Shown one piece after another: positions 23,215-31,432 of a DNA stretch of 36,115 bases. Each line of letters opens with the position of its first letter. Within the stretch, counting starts at the first letter, position 1. Below the pieces are notes generated by a model. That model saw nothing but the letters and a program-made list of their open reading frames with translations. It was not told the DNA's origin and did not search any database. Source of the DNA: JBFHER01 sp041584055 (lineage in GTDB: Bacteria > Bacteroidota > Bacteroidia > Bacteroidales > UBA5342); NCBI GenBank assembly GCA_041584055.1, contig JBFHER010000007.1, forward strand, positions 1-36,115, read 5' to 3'. A program made the position numbers and the translations under genes.

Positions 23215-23763
23215 ATGAAAGAAGAAATAATAATCGCCGGTTTTGGTGGTCAGGGAGTATTATCCATGGGAAAAATTCTTGCATATTCAAGTCTGATGCA
23301 AGGTCAGGAAGTTTCGTGGCTGCCTTCGTATGGTCCTGAAATGCGTGGTGGAACAGCAAATGTAACAGTTATTCTAAGCGATGAACGCATCTCATCCCCT
23401 GTCCTGACTATTTTTGACACGGCCATTTTACTAAATCAACCATCGCTGGATAAATTTGAAAAGGCTGTTCGCCCGGGTGGCACCATTATTTATGATGGCA
23501 ATGGCATCACACGCCATCCTGCGCGAAAAGATGTTACAATATACAGAATAGATGCTGCAGCCAAGGCATCTCAGATGAGCATGTCTCAATCCTTTAACAT
23601 GATGATCATGGGTGGTTTCTTAAAAGTAAAACCGATTGTAAAGCATGAGAATGTTATTGAAGGATTAAAAAAGTCACTTCCTGAAAGGCATCATCACCTG
23701 ATTCCAATGAATGAAGAGGCCATAGAAATTGGGGCAGCACTCATACATGAAGTGAGCATTTAG
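23215..23763 (+). CDS. korC: 2-oxoacid:ferredoxin oxidoreductase gamma subunit
   Basis: A 182-residue protein of the KorC/PorC gamma family. It opens with IIIAGFGGQGVLSMGKILAYSSL (Gly-rich CoA-related loop) and continues VSWLPSYGPEMRGGTANVTVILS, the family signature with the conserved RGG. The gamma domain completes the 2-oxoacid oxidoreductase. It starts 17 bp after korB, and a strong terminator 18 bp after its stop closes the operon, so the operon is exactly korD-vorB-korB-korC. Confidence 0.93.
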   Translation: MKEEIIIAGFGGQGVLSMGKILAYSSLMQGQEVSWLPSYGPEMRGGTANVTVILSDERISSPVLTIFDTAILLNQPSLDKFEKAVRPGGTIIYDGNGITRHPARKDVTIYRIDAAAKASQMSMSQSFNMMIMGGFLKVKPIVKHENVIEGLKKSLPERHHHLIPMNEEAIEIGAALIHEVSI

Positions 23764-23781
23764 AAATTATAATTCACGTTT

Positions 23782-23812
23782 AAATCCGGTTTGATATCAA
23801 ACCGGATTTTTT
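23782..23812 (+). terminator. Terminator of the oxidoreductase operon (perfect 28-bp palindrome)
   Basis: Arms AAATCCGGTTTGAT and ATCAAACCGGATTT are exactly complementary, and TTTTTT runs to 23812. It starts 18 bp after the korC stop. The palindrome is symmetric and could also terminate leftward reading, although no leftward gene reads into it. Confidence 0.9.
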
Positions 23813-23847
23813 ATCTTAATTTTTCCCATAAGGGCGACTGACAGCAA

Positions 23848-24243
23848 ATGAAGAAAACATACCAACACTCACTTGAATTGAAGGTAAGGGATTACGAATG
23901 TGATATTCAAGGCATTGTCAATAATTCAGTGTATCAAAACTATCTTGAGCATGCACGCCATGAATTTATTCTTACCAAAGGTTTAAATTTCACACAACTG
24001 CACAACAAAGGCATCGACATGGTGGTTGCACGGATAGAAATGGCGTTTAAAACTCCTTTGAGGGGCGGAGATGTATTTGTTTGCTGTACCAATGTTCGGA
24101 AAGAAGGCATAAAATACGTGTTTGAACAGGATATTTATCGCAAATCGGACATGAATCTATCGCTCAAAGCATTGGTAACAACAGTTGGCATTGTAAATGG
24201 TAAGTTGTCAAAAATTCCTGAGGTGGATGAGGTCTTTGATTGA
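23848..24243 (+). CDS. Hotdog-fold acyl-CoA thioesterase (4HBT family)
   Basis: A 131-residue single hotdog domain. The N-terminal catalytic helix reads RDYECDIQGIVNNSVYQNYLEHAR: D19 takes the place of the 4HBT catalytic Asp, and G22, V24, N25, N26, Y29, Y32 and E34 fit the D-x-x-G-x-V-N-N-x-x-Y-x-x-Y-x-E signature. Members hydrolyse acyl-CoA, often with broad specificity, in the cytoplasm. It lies after the oxidoreductase terminator and before the convergent VOC gene with a 35-bp gap, so it is probably a single transcript. Substrate unknown. Confidence 0.85.
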   Translation: MKKTYQHSLELKVRDYECDIQGIVNNSVYQNYLEHARHEFILTKGLNFTQLHNKGIDMVVARIEMAFKTPLRGGDVFVCCTNVRKEGIKYVFEQDIYRKSDMNLSLKALVTTVGIVNGKLSKIPEVDEVFD

Positions 24244-24278
24244 TTCAGATGAAATCCTGCAATGACCTTTGGTTTAAC

Positions 24279-24704
24279 TTATTTTGTGGTCTCCCCTCCC
24301 ATTTCGGTAAATACATGGTCCACAGGTTCCCATAACTCTATCTTGTTCCCCTCAGCATCCAGGATGTGCACAAATTTACCATAATCGAAGCTTTCAATTT
24401 CATCCAAAACTGTCACCCCATTTTCTTTTAATCTCTTCACAAGACCTTGAATGTTTTGCACCCGGTAATTGATCATAAACTCTTTTGTGGAAGGATCAAA
24501 GTAATTCGTATCTTCCTCAAAGGTGCTCCATTGAAGGTAATTAATCTCATCCGGTCGATTGGCATTTCTGAATTCAAATGAAGATCCGTACTCGCCAACA
24601 GTCAAACCCAGATGTTTTGCATACCACGCATTGGCCTTCTTCGGATCTCTGGATTTGAAAAAGATTCCACCTATCCCTGTTACTTTTGGTTCTAATTCAT
24701 CCAT
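24279..24704 (-). CDS. VOC (glyoxalase/dioxygenase-like) family protein
   Basis: A 141-residue protein with one VOC fold. The first half is GIGGIFFKSRDPKKANAWYAKHLGLTVGEYG (betaalphabeta module), and the second half is EFMINYRVQNIQGLVKRLKENGV... ending FVHILDAEGNKIELWEP, where the Glu of IELWEP is a usual metal ligand. VOC proteins include glyoxalases, ring-cleavage dioxygenases and antibiotic-resistance proteins; nothing here decides among these. The first metal-binding His is absent from GIGGIFF, so catalysis is uncertain. Convergent with the thioesterase gene. Confidence 0.75.
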   Translation of the reverse strand: MDELEPKVTGIGGIFFKSRDPKKANAWYAKHLGLTVGEYGSSFEFRNANRPDEINYLQWSTFEEDTNYFDPSTKEFMINYRVQNIQGLVKRLKENGVTVLDEIESFDYGKFVHILDAEGNKIELWEPVDHVFTEMGGETTK

Positions 24705-24910
24705 ATCAAGTATAATTATTAATTCCTTCTTTTGGGGTCCCGATTACATTAAAACACCACGGATAACGTTTTGTTTCCCATTACACATTAAAAAGTGAAA
24801 GACAGTCTGAATCAATCCCGGAAGACTGAGCGTAGAAGCAAGCAGAACGCAGATGGCGTTTTTGGCGTACTTATTTGAAGTCAAAATGATGATAGATCCT
24901 CCGAATTTTA

Positions 24911-24918
24911 TAGTTTTG
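24911..24918 (+). promoter_or_regulatory. trpS promoter -7 box (TAGTTTTG)
   Basis: A full match to TAnnTTTG, 21 bp before the ATG at 24940. No TTTG at the standard spacing. Same box sequence as in the oxidoreductase promoter. Confidence 0.5.
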
Positions 24919-24939
24919 CAGCCTGAAACAAATTAAAAT

Positions 24940-25935
24940 ATGGAAACAGTTGTTAGTGGAATTCGTCCAACAGGAAATTTACATTTAGGAAATTATTTTG
25001 GTGCTGTAAAGAACTTCATCAAGATGCAGGAAGATTATAATTGTTATTTCTTTATTGCTGATTGGCATTCATTGACGACCCACCCAAAACCGGGTGATAT
25101 AAAAAACAACGTGCGTCAGGTACTTGCTGAGTACCTGGCCTGTGGCATCGATCCTGAAAAATCAACCATGTTTGTTCAGAGCGATGTGAAAGAAATTCTT
25201 GAGTTGTATCTCTATCTGAATATGAATGCGTACCTGGGGGAACTGGAGCGTACAACATCGTTCAAGGACAAGGCACGTCAGCAACCAAATAACGTGAATG
25301 CGGGTTTGTTAACATACCCAACCTTAATGGCTGCAGACATCATTATCCACAAGGCAAACAAAGTACCTGTTGGGAAAGATCAGGAACAAAATCTTGAAAT
25401 GGCCCGAAAATTTGCCAGACGTTTCAATACAATGTATGGTGCAGAGTTGTTTCCAATCCCCCAACCATTTACTTTTAACGGAGAAGATCTCGTAAAGGTT
25501 CCAGGATTAGACGGTTCAGGAAAAATGGGGAAATCTGAGGGCAACGGCATCTTTTTAATTGATGACGAAAAAACAATCCGGAAAAAAGTAATGAAAGCAG
25601 TTACGGATTCTGGTCCAACCGAAGCAAATCAGGCAAAACCTGAAGCCATTCAGAATCTGTTCACACTCATGTCCATCGTGTCAACGCCAGACACCTATGA
25701 ATTTTTCAATAACAATTACAACAAGTGTGAAATTCGCTATGGAGACATGAAAAAGCAACTTGCAGAAGACATCAATGCTTTTGTTGCACCAATCCGCGCA
25801 CAAATTAAGGATACTTACAATGATGTAGACTATCTGCGGAAGGTTGCAGTACGTGGCGCTGAAAAAGCAAGAGAAAGTGCCGCAACAACGCTTAAAGAAG
25901 TTCAGGATTTAATTGGTTTTCGTTCTGATTTTTAA
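24940..25935 (+). CDS. trpS: Tryptophanyl-tRNA synthetase
   Basis: This 331-residue class I synthetase charges tRNA-Trp. The HIGH-like signature is GNLHLGNYFGA (residues 12-22) and the KMSKS loop is GKMGKSEG (K195-S199). The Rossmann core contains AGLLTYPTLMAADIIIHKANKVPVGKDQEQNLEMARKFARRFN, which fits bacterial TrpRS. The length is typical. It is preceded by its own promoter box and followed by a 158-bp gap before the phosphatase, so it is probably a single-gene transcript. No tRNA or T-box leader was seen upstream. Confidence 0.96.
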   Translation: METVVSGIRPTGNLHLGNYFGAVKNFIKMQEDYNCYFFIADWHSLTTHPKPGDIKNNVRQVLAEYLACGIDPEKSTMFVQSDVKEILELYLYLNMNAYLGELERTTSFKDKARQQPNNVNAGLLTYPTLMAADIIIHKANKVPVGKDQEQNLEMARKFARRFNTMYGAELFPIPQPFTFNGEDLVKVPGLDGSGKMGKSEGNGIFLIDDEKTIRKKVMKAVTDSGPTEANQAKPEAIQNLFTLMSIVSTPDTYEFFNNNYNKCEIRYGDMKKQLAEDINAFVAPIRAQIKDTYNDVDYLRKVAVRGAEKARESAATTLKEVQDLIGFRSDF

Positions 25936-26093
25936 AGGTTATTGCGAATAATTTATATGCATTTCCTGTATCTTGTGCTTTAATATAGCACGACAAACGT
26001 TTCTAAAGTCCAAACATCTGATTTAGAACGTGAATTATCTAAATACAAACAAAGAAATCATTAGAAAAAATTGTAGGTTCAAAAATTTCTGAA

Positions 26094-26591
26094 ATGAAAC
26101 GAATTTTATTTGTACGACATGCAAAAACTGAGCCCTGGGATTTTGGTGTAGACGATTTTAATCGAAAACTTACAAATCGTGGACATAAAGACAGTTTACT
26201 AATTGCCGAATCCTTAAAATCAAAGGAGCTGATTCCCGATTTCATTTATACAAGTGCCGCAAAACGTGCAGTGGAAACCACCAATCTGTTCGCAGCACAT
26301 CTGGATGTTCCTTCATCACAAATTGAAAAGCATGACGACCTGTATGAATATGTATCCACACAGGACATACAGGATTTGATATCCCGTAGTTCGGAAGATT
26401 ATCAAACCATCATGATTGTTGGTCACAATCCGTGGATATCGAATGTTGCAGCAATGCTTTCGAAAGATTTTCAATCCATCATGCCTACCACAGGGACAGT
26501 TTGTCTGGAATACAAGGTTAAAAAATGGAAAGAAGTGAATCCTGCCACAGGAAAAAACATCTATTACAAAACACCCAAATCGTTTAAATAA
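26094..26591 (+). CDS. SixA-like histidine phosphatase
   Basis: A 165-residue protein of the histidine phosphatase superfamily. The catalytic RHA motif is R8-H9 in ILFVRHAKTEPW. A second Arg, R58 (SAAKRAVETTNLF), and the second catalytic His, H111 (IMIVGHNPWIS), complete the pocket. The start (KRILFVRHAKT) and short length resemble SixA, which dephosphorylates the His of PTS-type proteins such as PtsP/NPr or HPt domains. No PTS gene is nearby, and other small-molecule phosphatase roles are possible. It lies 78 bp upstream of efp with a separate promoter box between them. Confidence 0.85.
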   Translation: MKRILFVRHAKTEPWDFGVDDFNRKLTNRGHKDSLLIAESLKSKELIPDFIYTSAAKRAVETTNLFAAHLDVPSSQIEKHDDLYEYVSTQDIQDLISRSSEDYQTIMIVGHNPWISNVAAMLSKDFQSIMPTTGTVCLEYKVKKWKEVNPATGKNIYYKTPKSFK

Positions 26592-26634
26592 GAACCGGTA
26601 AACATATAAATTTCATAGAAACGCAGGAAATATG

Positions 26635-26642
26635 TATTTTTG
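26635..26642 (+). promoter_or_regulatory. efp promoter -7 box (TATTTTTG)
   Basis: A full TAnnTTTG match, 28 bp before the efp ATG. No clear -33 element. Confidence 0.4.
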
Positions 26643-26669
26643 TGCGCTCAAATAAATAAAAAATAACGA

Positions 26670-27236
26670 ATGGCAACCACATCAGACATTAAAAAAGGAA
26701 TGTGCATAGAGTTTAAAGATGCAATCTTTTCTATTATTGAATTTCAACATGTTAAACCTGGGAAAGGACCTGCTTTTGTCCGCACCAAACTGAAGAATGT
26801 TACCACTGGAAAAGTAATAGACAACACCTTTTCTTCCGGCCATAAATTAAATGAAGTTCGTGTTGAACGTAGAAAATATCAGTATCTGTACAAAGATGAA
26901 ATGGGTTTCAATTTCATGAATTCAGAAACATATGAACAGGTTTGTCTGGCTGAAAGCATGATTGATAATTCTCAATTTTTAAAAGATGGCGACGGTGTTG
27001 AAATTCTTTTTCATGCAGAAACAGAGACACCATTGCTTATTGACCTTCCTGCAAATATTGTGGCAGAGATCACCTACACAGAACCGGGTGTTAAGGGAGA
27101 CACCGCAACCAACACGCTAAAAAGAGCCACCATCGAAACAGGTGCTGAAGTGATGGTTCCATTGTTTATCAACGAGGGCGACAGCATTCGTATTGACACA
27201 TCCAATGGAGCATACATGGAACGTGTAAAAGTATAA
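26670..27236 (+). CDS. efp: Elongation factor P
   Basis: This 188-residue EF-P rescues ribosomes stalled on polyproline. The KOW-like domain I carries the loop HVKPGKGPAFVRTKLKN; K32 at the loop tip is the residue modified in many bacteria. The C-terminal OB domains contain TATNTLKRATIETGAEVMVPLFINEGDSIRIDT, the EF-P signature. No epmA/epmB modification gene is in the window, so the modification type is unknown. A terminator follows 22 bp after the stop. Confidence 0.97.
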   Translation: MATTSDIKKGMCIEFKDAIFSIIEFQHVKPGKGPAFVRTKLKNVTTGKVIDNTFSSGHKLNEVRVERRKYQYLYKDEMGFNFMNSETYEQVCLAESMIDNSQFLKDGDGVEILFHAETETPLLIDLPANIVAEITYTEPGVKGDTATNTLKRATIETGAEVMVPLFINEGDSIRIDTSNGAYMERVKV

Positions 27237-27257
27237 TTGAAATCACACATAATTTAC

Positions 27258-27295
27258 AAGGCTGTCCACCCATGGTGTGATGGCCTTTTTTTTTC
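27258..27295 (+). terminator. efp Rho-independent terminator
   Basis: AAGGCTGTCCACC pairs imperfectly with GGTGTGATGGCCTT (a bulge and wobble pairs), followed by at least nine T. It is 21 bp after the efp stop. Confidence 0.75.
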
Positions 27296-27331
27296 TAACA
27301 GATGCCTACGCTTTCAACAGCACTTTACATA

Positions 27332-27366
27332 CAAAAAAATAACCCGGAACTAAAAATCCCGGGTTA
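27332..27366 (-). terminator. tpx Rho-independent terminator
   Basis: On the minus strand TAACCCGGG pairs with CCGGGTTA and is followed by TTTTTTT. It lies 48 bp past the tpx stop and does not overlap the efp terminator, so each gene of the convergent pair has its own. Confidence 0.8.
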
Positions 27367-27414
27367 GAATATTGTATTAGCACCATGCAATATATCACAT
27401 GGTAATCCGCCTGT

Positions 27415-27912
27415 TTACAATGCTGCCAATGCAGCTTCATAATTTGGTTCATCCACTATCTCAGGCACCTGCTCCGTATACAAAACAGTCCCTGACTCAT
27501 CCACTACGATGACAACCCTTGAATGCAAATGTGCCAATGGCCCATCCACAATTTCAAGATTATAATCTTTCCCAAACTGCCCTGTGGCAAAGTCGGAGAG
27601 TGTGAGCACATCAGAAATGCCTTCCGCTCCACAGAAGCGACCTTGTGCAAAAGGCAAATCGCGTGAAATACACAATACCTTTGTATTTTTTAAACCCGCA
27701 GCAGCCTTGTTAAAATTCCGAACACTTGCCGCACATGTTCCGGTATCCAGACTTGGAAAAATATTCAGGACCAGCTTTGATCCTTTAAAATCTTTTAAAG
27801 TTGCTACACTCAGATCCCCTTTAATCAGTGAGAAATCTTTAATTTTTGAACCAAGCTCAGGTAATGTCCCGGATGTATTTACTGGATTCCCTTTTAATGT
27901 AATTTTTGCCAT
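27415..27912 (-). CDS. tpx: Thiol peroxidase
   Basis: This 165-residue atypical 2-Cys peroxiredoxin reduces peroxides using thioredoxin. The peroxidatic Cys is C60 in PSLDTGTCAASVRNFN and the resolving Cys is C94 in GRFCGAEG, both where Tpx has them. The N-terminus TLKGNPVNTSG and VVIVVDESGTVLYTEQVPEI are family features. The E. coli protein is 168 residues. The gene is divergent from the ABC ATPase across 154 bp. Confidence 0.96.
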   Translation of the reverse strand: MAKITLKGNPVNTSGTLPELGSKIKDFSLIKGDLSVATLKDFKGSKLVLNIFPSLDTGTCAASVRNFNKAAAGLKNTKVLCISRDLPFAQGRFCGAEGISDVLTLSDFATGQFGKDYNLEIVDGPLAHLHSRVVIVVDESGTVLYTEQVPEIVDEPNYEAALAAL

Positions 27913-28033
27913 GACGATTAATTAATAATTTATGTTGTGTCTATTGCTTAAAGAAACGATTATACCAGCGATTTGTTTAATAAATTTGTCTCATTCAACG
28001 TTTTTTTTGATTTTTTATTAATTGCAAAAAACT

Positions 28034-28041
28034 TACATTTG
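28034..28041 (+). promoter_or_regulatory. ABC ATPase promoter -7 box (TACATTTG)
   Basis: A full TAnnTTTG match about 25 bp before the ATG at 28067. A TTTG lies at 28006-28009, 24 bp upstream, which is longer than usual spacing. Confidence 0.45.
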
Positions 28042-28066
28042 TCCGAACCTATAAATAATAGAAAAG

Positions 28067-28999
28067 ATGAACACCATTGAAGCAACAGGGATCCTAAAAC
28101 AATTTGCAAACATCACAGCCCTTGACCATGTTGATATCGCAATACCAGAAAACACTGTTTATGGATTACTTGGTCCCAATGGTGCCGGCAAAACAACCTT
28201 CATACGCATCATCAATCAAATCACTGCGCCAGACAAAGGCGTGATACTGTTTAATGGTTCACCCCTTAAACAGGAAGACATTTCTGGCATAGGATACCTT
28301 CCCGAAGAGCGTGGGCTTTACCGTAAGATGAAAGTGGGTGAGCAGGCGCTTTACCTCGCCCGTCTTAAGGGAATGAGCCGGAGCGATGCAATGAAAAAAT
28401 TGAAACACTGGTTTGAGAAATTTGAAATTCAAGCCTGGTGGGATAAAAAAGTTGAAGAACTTTCAAAAGGAATGCAACAAAAGGTTCAGTTTGTTACAAC
28501 TGTTTTACATGAACCCAAACTACTTATTTTTGATGAACCCTTCAGTGGTTTCGACCCCATCAACGCCAACATATTGAAAAAAGAGATACTGGAACTTAAA
28601 AAAAATGGGGCAACCATTATCTTCTCCACCCATAACATGAGTTCTGTTGAGGAAATATGTGATGAGATTACTCTGATCAACAAAGCCAAAGTCGTTCTGA
28701 ACGGCAATGTAACTGAAATTAAGAACCAGTATAAATCAAACAAATACCGGTTTCTTCTAAAAGGTTCCCTTGATGGTGTTGATGCCCTTATCCCCCAGGG
28801 CTGCAGTGCTCTCAGCCATATTCAAACCGATGGGATAAGCGAACTAATTCTGCAATCAGCCGGCAAAAGAACCACAAACCTGCTCCTGGCTGATATGATG
28901 ACGAATTTTGAGATTCATGGCTTTCAGGAAGTCATTCCGGACATGAATGAAATATTCATCAAAGTCGTTGGGGAAGATAATATTCCTGAAATGGAGTAA
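28067..28999 (+). CDS. NatA-like ABC transporter ATP-binding protein (no permease adjacent)
   Basis: A 310-residue ATPase with Walker A GPNGAGKT (residues 36-43), signature LSKGMQQK (132-139), Walker B LLIFDEP (152-158) and the switch His in IIFSTHNMSS. The C-terminal about 80 residues correspond to DUF4162, a hallmark of NatA-type exporters (GYLPEERGLYRKMKVGEQALYLARLKGM also fits). NatA works with a membrane permease (NatB/ABC-2) to extrude Na+ or other solutes. Here no permease follows: the next gene is 341 bp away, leftward and unrelated. The product may use a permease encoded elsewhere or be a relic. Confidence 0.9.
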   Translation: MNTIEATGILKQFANITALDHVDIAIPENTVYGLLGPNGAGKTTFIRIINQITAPDKGVILFNGSPLKQEDISGIGYLPEERGLYRKMKVGEQALYLARLKGMSRSDAMKKLKHWFEKFEIQAWWDKKVEELSKGMQQKVQFVTTVLHEPKLLIFDEPFSGFDPINANILKKEILELKKNGATIIFSTHNMSSVEEICDEITLINKAKVVLNGNVTEIKNQYKSNKYRFLLKGSLDGVDALIPQGCSALSHIQTDGISELILQSAGKRTTNLLLADMMTNFEIHGFQEVIPDMNEIFIKVVGEDNIPEME

Positions 29000-29093
29000 A
29001 GATACGCGTGATATTAAGCATTGAAGATCATAAGAAAAACAAATAAGAATAAGATGAAAAATTTATGTGGGATTAATCATCTCGCACCTTTGG

Positions 29094-29124
29094 CGCTTTG
29101 TCCTATTTAGAACATAACAAAGCG
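29094..29124. repeat. Inverted repeat CGCTTTGT-N15-ACAAAGCG
   Basis: Two perfect 8-base arms, not followed by a T-run. It lies about 95 bp after the ABC ATPase stop. Possible RNA 3' hairpin or chance dyad. Confidence 0.4.
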
Positions 29125-29235
29125 TAATAAACTCCCCCAGGAATTCAATGTGATCCAAAGGAATTCTTCAGGATTGATGCATTCTGCGTCATTTATGTTA
29201 AGACTGCGACGTTTACATCCCAATGATAAAAGCAT

Positions 29236-29284
29236 AAAAAAGGTCGCTACAATGGAAAACTATCCTGTAACGACCCATTTTTTC
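29236..29284. terminator. Bidirectional terminator between the ABC ATPase and LRR genes
   Basis: GGTCG-C-TAC at 29242-29250 pairs with GTA-A-CGACC at 29267-29275 (one mismatch). On the plus strand CATTTTTTTC follows; on the minus strand TTTTTTA follows directly. It serves both convergent genes. Confidence 0.7.
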
Positions 29285-29339
29285 AATAGGTTAAAGCATT
29301 ATACCACCTATCAAATATCCTGAGGATACTGATTTGGTA

Positions 29340-31340
29340 TTATTTTATCATAATTCGTTTATTAACGACACTTTGGCCATTATTGATTTCAAGTAAATAC
29401 ATGCCGGCATTGATAACATTCCTATCCAGTTCTATGCCTGCCACCTGTGCATAACTGTTGATTGTAGCAGATGCCACCGAGCGGCCATTCAGGTCATAAA
29501 GTGTATAAGTAAAAAGCTTATCCTTTATAAATTTTCCTTTCACAAACACCACTCCCTGGGTTGGATTCGGATATACCATGAGGTCTTCATCCCTGTCCTT
29601 AACACTGGTAGTTCCGACACTGGTAGAGATACGATTTACCAATGAAAAACTCTTTTGTTCTATCATTGAATTCGCGGATGTTATATTTACCTTAAAATCA
29701 TCTGCCATAAGGTACACCGGATAGTCGATGATGATCTGGTAGCTTCCGTTATCAAGCCCATTAAATTCGTAGGCCCCGGATGCATTACTTCTTGAATGCT
29801 TCAGATACTTTCCTTGTGATAAATCATACAAATAGACATCGGCGCCGCTAAACTCATTCCCTCTTTCACCTTCTATGACACTGAATTCATGTTGTATGGG
29901 CCCTGATTCAGCCTTACTGATGGTTCCGGAGATTACACCTGTTCCAGTCATGCTTGCTTGCCTCACCAGATGAGAGTTAAACGAAAGGGTAGCACCGGCG
30001 CTAGCTTTAGAGATGGTTTTTTCGTTCCACTGGTTGTTATTGGAACTGTACCTTACCATGTACCGATCACCCTCGGGTACAATTTTAATATAATATTCGC
30101 CTTCTTCAATCAACATTTCGCACCTTCCACCACTGATTTGAGGTTCCAGTTTCATGACCTTGAATTCCTCGTCCTCTTTTTTATACAACTCAAGCATGTA
30201 ATCCACGGTATCAACCAAATTTCCATCCAGATATGTCCCCACTGACAGCCAAACGCTGTCTGCATCAGAAAGCAACTGAATACTTTCCATATTTAAGATT
30301 AAACCTGGCACGTCCACATCAGTTGCATAACAGGAATAAGTCCCCAGATGTTCTGCTGTTGCAGGTTGAACATTGTATATTGTTGAACGGCTTTCCTGAA
30401 CCAAAACACCATTCCTTTTATAGGTAAAGATTGTGTTTGTATCTGTTGTATTGATGATTGTTTGCCCCGGCATATCAAATGCCAGCGTATCTCCCGGATG
30501 AATCATAATATCCAAACCAGTTGCAAAGACACGTTGAGGAGCATAGGCAGCAGCTGTAGCAAACATTCCCATGTTAGGTTGAATGTCTTTAAAATCAAGA
30601 CGGTTATTCGGCACCTGTAATCCCTGTCCTCCTCCACTAACAGATAACGAAGAAATTCCCGAAAGATCCGGTAGATCCGTCAGATAATTATCCGAAAATG
30701 AAGCCATGCACAGAGAAATCATTTTCTGAAATGATGCAGGAACAGCTCCAATAAAACCATTGTTGTTAAGATACAAATACTTAAGTTTGAACAGGGCCCC
30801 CAGTGTATCAGGCAATACGGATTCAAAGCTGTTGAATTGCAAATTCAAATTCTCAAGATTCTTTAATTTGCCCAGGCCTTCCGGTAGTGATCCCGAAAAG
30901 CCATTATGACTGATATTAAAGGTTTTAAGACTATCCATTCCACCAATGGTTGAGGGAATCTGGCCTGAAAATGAATTGTATTGTGCCCATAGCATTTCAA
31001 GCTTCTGCAATTCACCTACAGATGCAGGTATTTGTCCTGTAATCTGATTGTATGAAATAAATAGGTTTTTTATTTCACTTAAATTTCCTAGTTCATCGGG
31101 AAGCATCCCTGACAAGTTATTGGCACTTAAAATCAGGGCAGAAACACGTCCATCTTCCACCTTAACGCCATACCATTCATCAACTGTAGTTGACTGCCAG
31201 TTATCATTCCTGATCCATTGGTCTCCATTCGTTGCCTGATAAAATGCAAGCAAAGCCAAAGAATCCTGCTCAGCCACAGTCCTTTCTGCGTACAGAGAAG
31301 TTACAATTGACATACATAGAATTAATACTAAAAGTCTCAT
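29340..31340 (-). CDS. Leucine-rich-repeat protein with type IX secretion sorting domain
   Basis: This 666-residue protein has a signal peptide (1-18, ending SLYA). A plant-type LRR region at about 75-235 has repeats of about 24 residues (for example LSEIKNLFISYNQITGQIP and LEMLWAQYNSFSGQIP). A region of Ig-like and carboxypeptidase-regulatory-like beta domains follows (DVYLYDLSQGKYLKHSRSNASGAYEFNGLDNGSYQI at about 510-545). The C-terminal about 78 residues start with VYPNPTQG and end NGQSVVNKRIMIK, a type A T9SS sorting domain, so the protein should be exported by T9SS and attached to the surface or released. Ligand unknown. No T9SS machinery gene is in the window. Confidence 0.88.
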   Translation of the reverse strand: MRLLVLILCMSIVTSLYAERTVAEQDSLALLAFYQATNGDQWIRNDNWQSTTVDEWYGVKVEDGRVSALILSANNLSGMLPDELGNLSEIKNLFISYNQITGQIPASVGELQKLEMLWAQYNSFSGQIPSTIGGMDSLKTFNISHNGFSGSLPEGLGKLKNLENLNLQFNSFESVLPDTLGALFKLKYLYLNNNGFIGAVPASFQKMISLCMASFSDNYLTDLPDLSGISSLSVSGGGQGLQVPNNRLDFKDIQPNMGMFATAAAYAPQRVFATGLDIMIHPGDTLAFDMPGQTIINTTDTNTIFTYKRNGVLVQESRSTIYNVQPATAEHLGTYSCYATDVDVPGLILNMESIQLLSDADSVWLSVGTYLDGNLVDTVDYMLELYKKEDEEFKVMKLEPQISGGRCEMLIEEGEYYIKIVPEGDRYMVRYSSNNNQWNEKTISKASAGATLSFNSHLVRQASMTGTGVISGTISKAESGPIQHEFSVIEGERGNEFSGADVYLYDLSQGKYLKHSRSNASGAYEFNGLDNGSYQIIIDYPVYLMADDFKVNITSANSMIEQKSFSLVNRISTSVGTTSVKDRDEDLMVYPNPTQGVVFVKGKFIKDKLFTYTLYDLNGRSVASATINSYAQVAGIELDRNVINAGMYLLEINNGQSVVNKRIMIK

Positions 31341-31385
31341 TGCTTGAATATTTTAAACAAATTAACGAATTATTAACATTAAAAC

Positions 31386-31393
31386 CAAATATA
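31386..31393 (-). promoter_or_regulatory. -7 box before the LRR gene (TATATTTG)
   Basis: Full TAnnTTTG match on the minus strand, 45 bp before the ATG at 31340. No -33 element at standard spacing. Confidence 0.4.
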
Positions 31394-31432
31394 TTTTATA
31401 TTATTTAACTTTTATGTAACATTTAAAGTAAT

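Larger units (their letters stand above)
29000..29339. other. 340-bp gap after the ABC ATPase
   Basis: No permease-like frame and no recognisable pseudogene. It contains an inverted repeat CGCTTTGT-N15-ACAAAGCG at 29094-29124 and a bidirectional terminator at 29236-29284. The two genes around it converge here. An AGGAATTC octamer occurs twice, 18 bp apart (29140 and 29158), with no further repeat structure. Confidence 0.6.

Noticed and set aside
21099..23763. Pyruvate:ferredoxin oxidoreductase
   Set aside because: The subunit layout and signatures (SSSSPGISLMQEG, separate small ferredoxin) match Kor/Vor-type enzymes, not PorABCD or the fused Nifj type.
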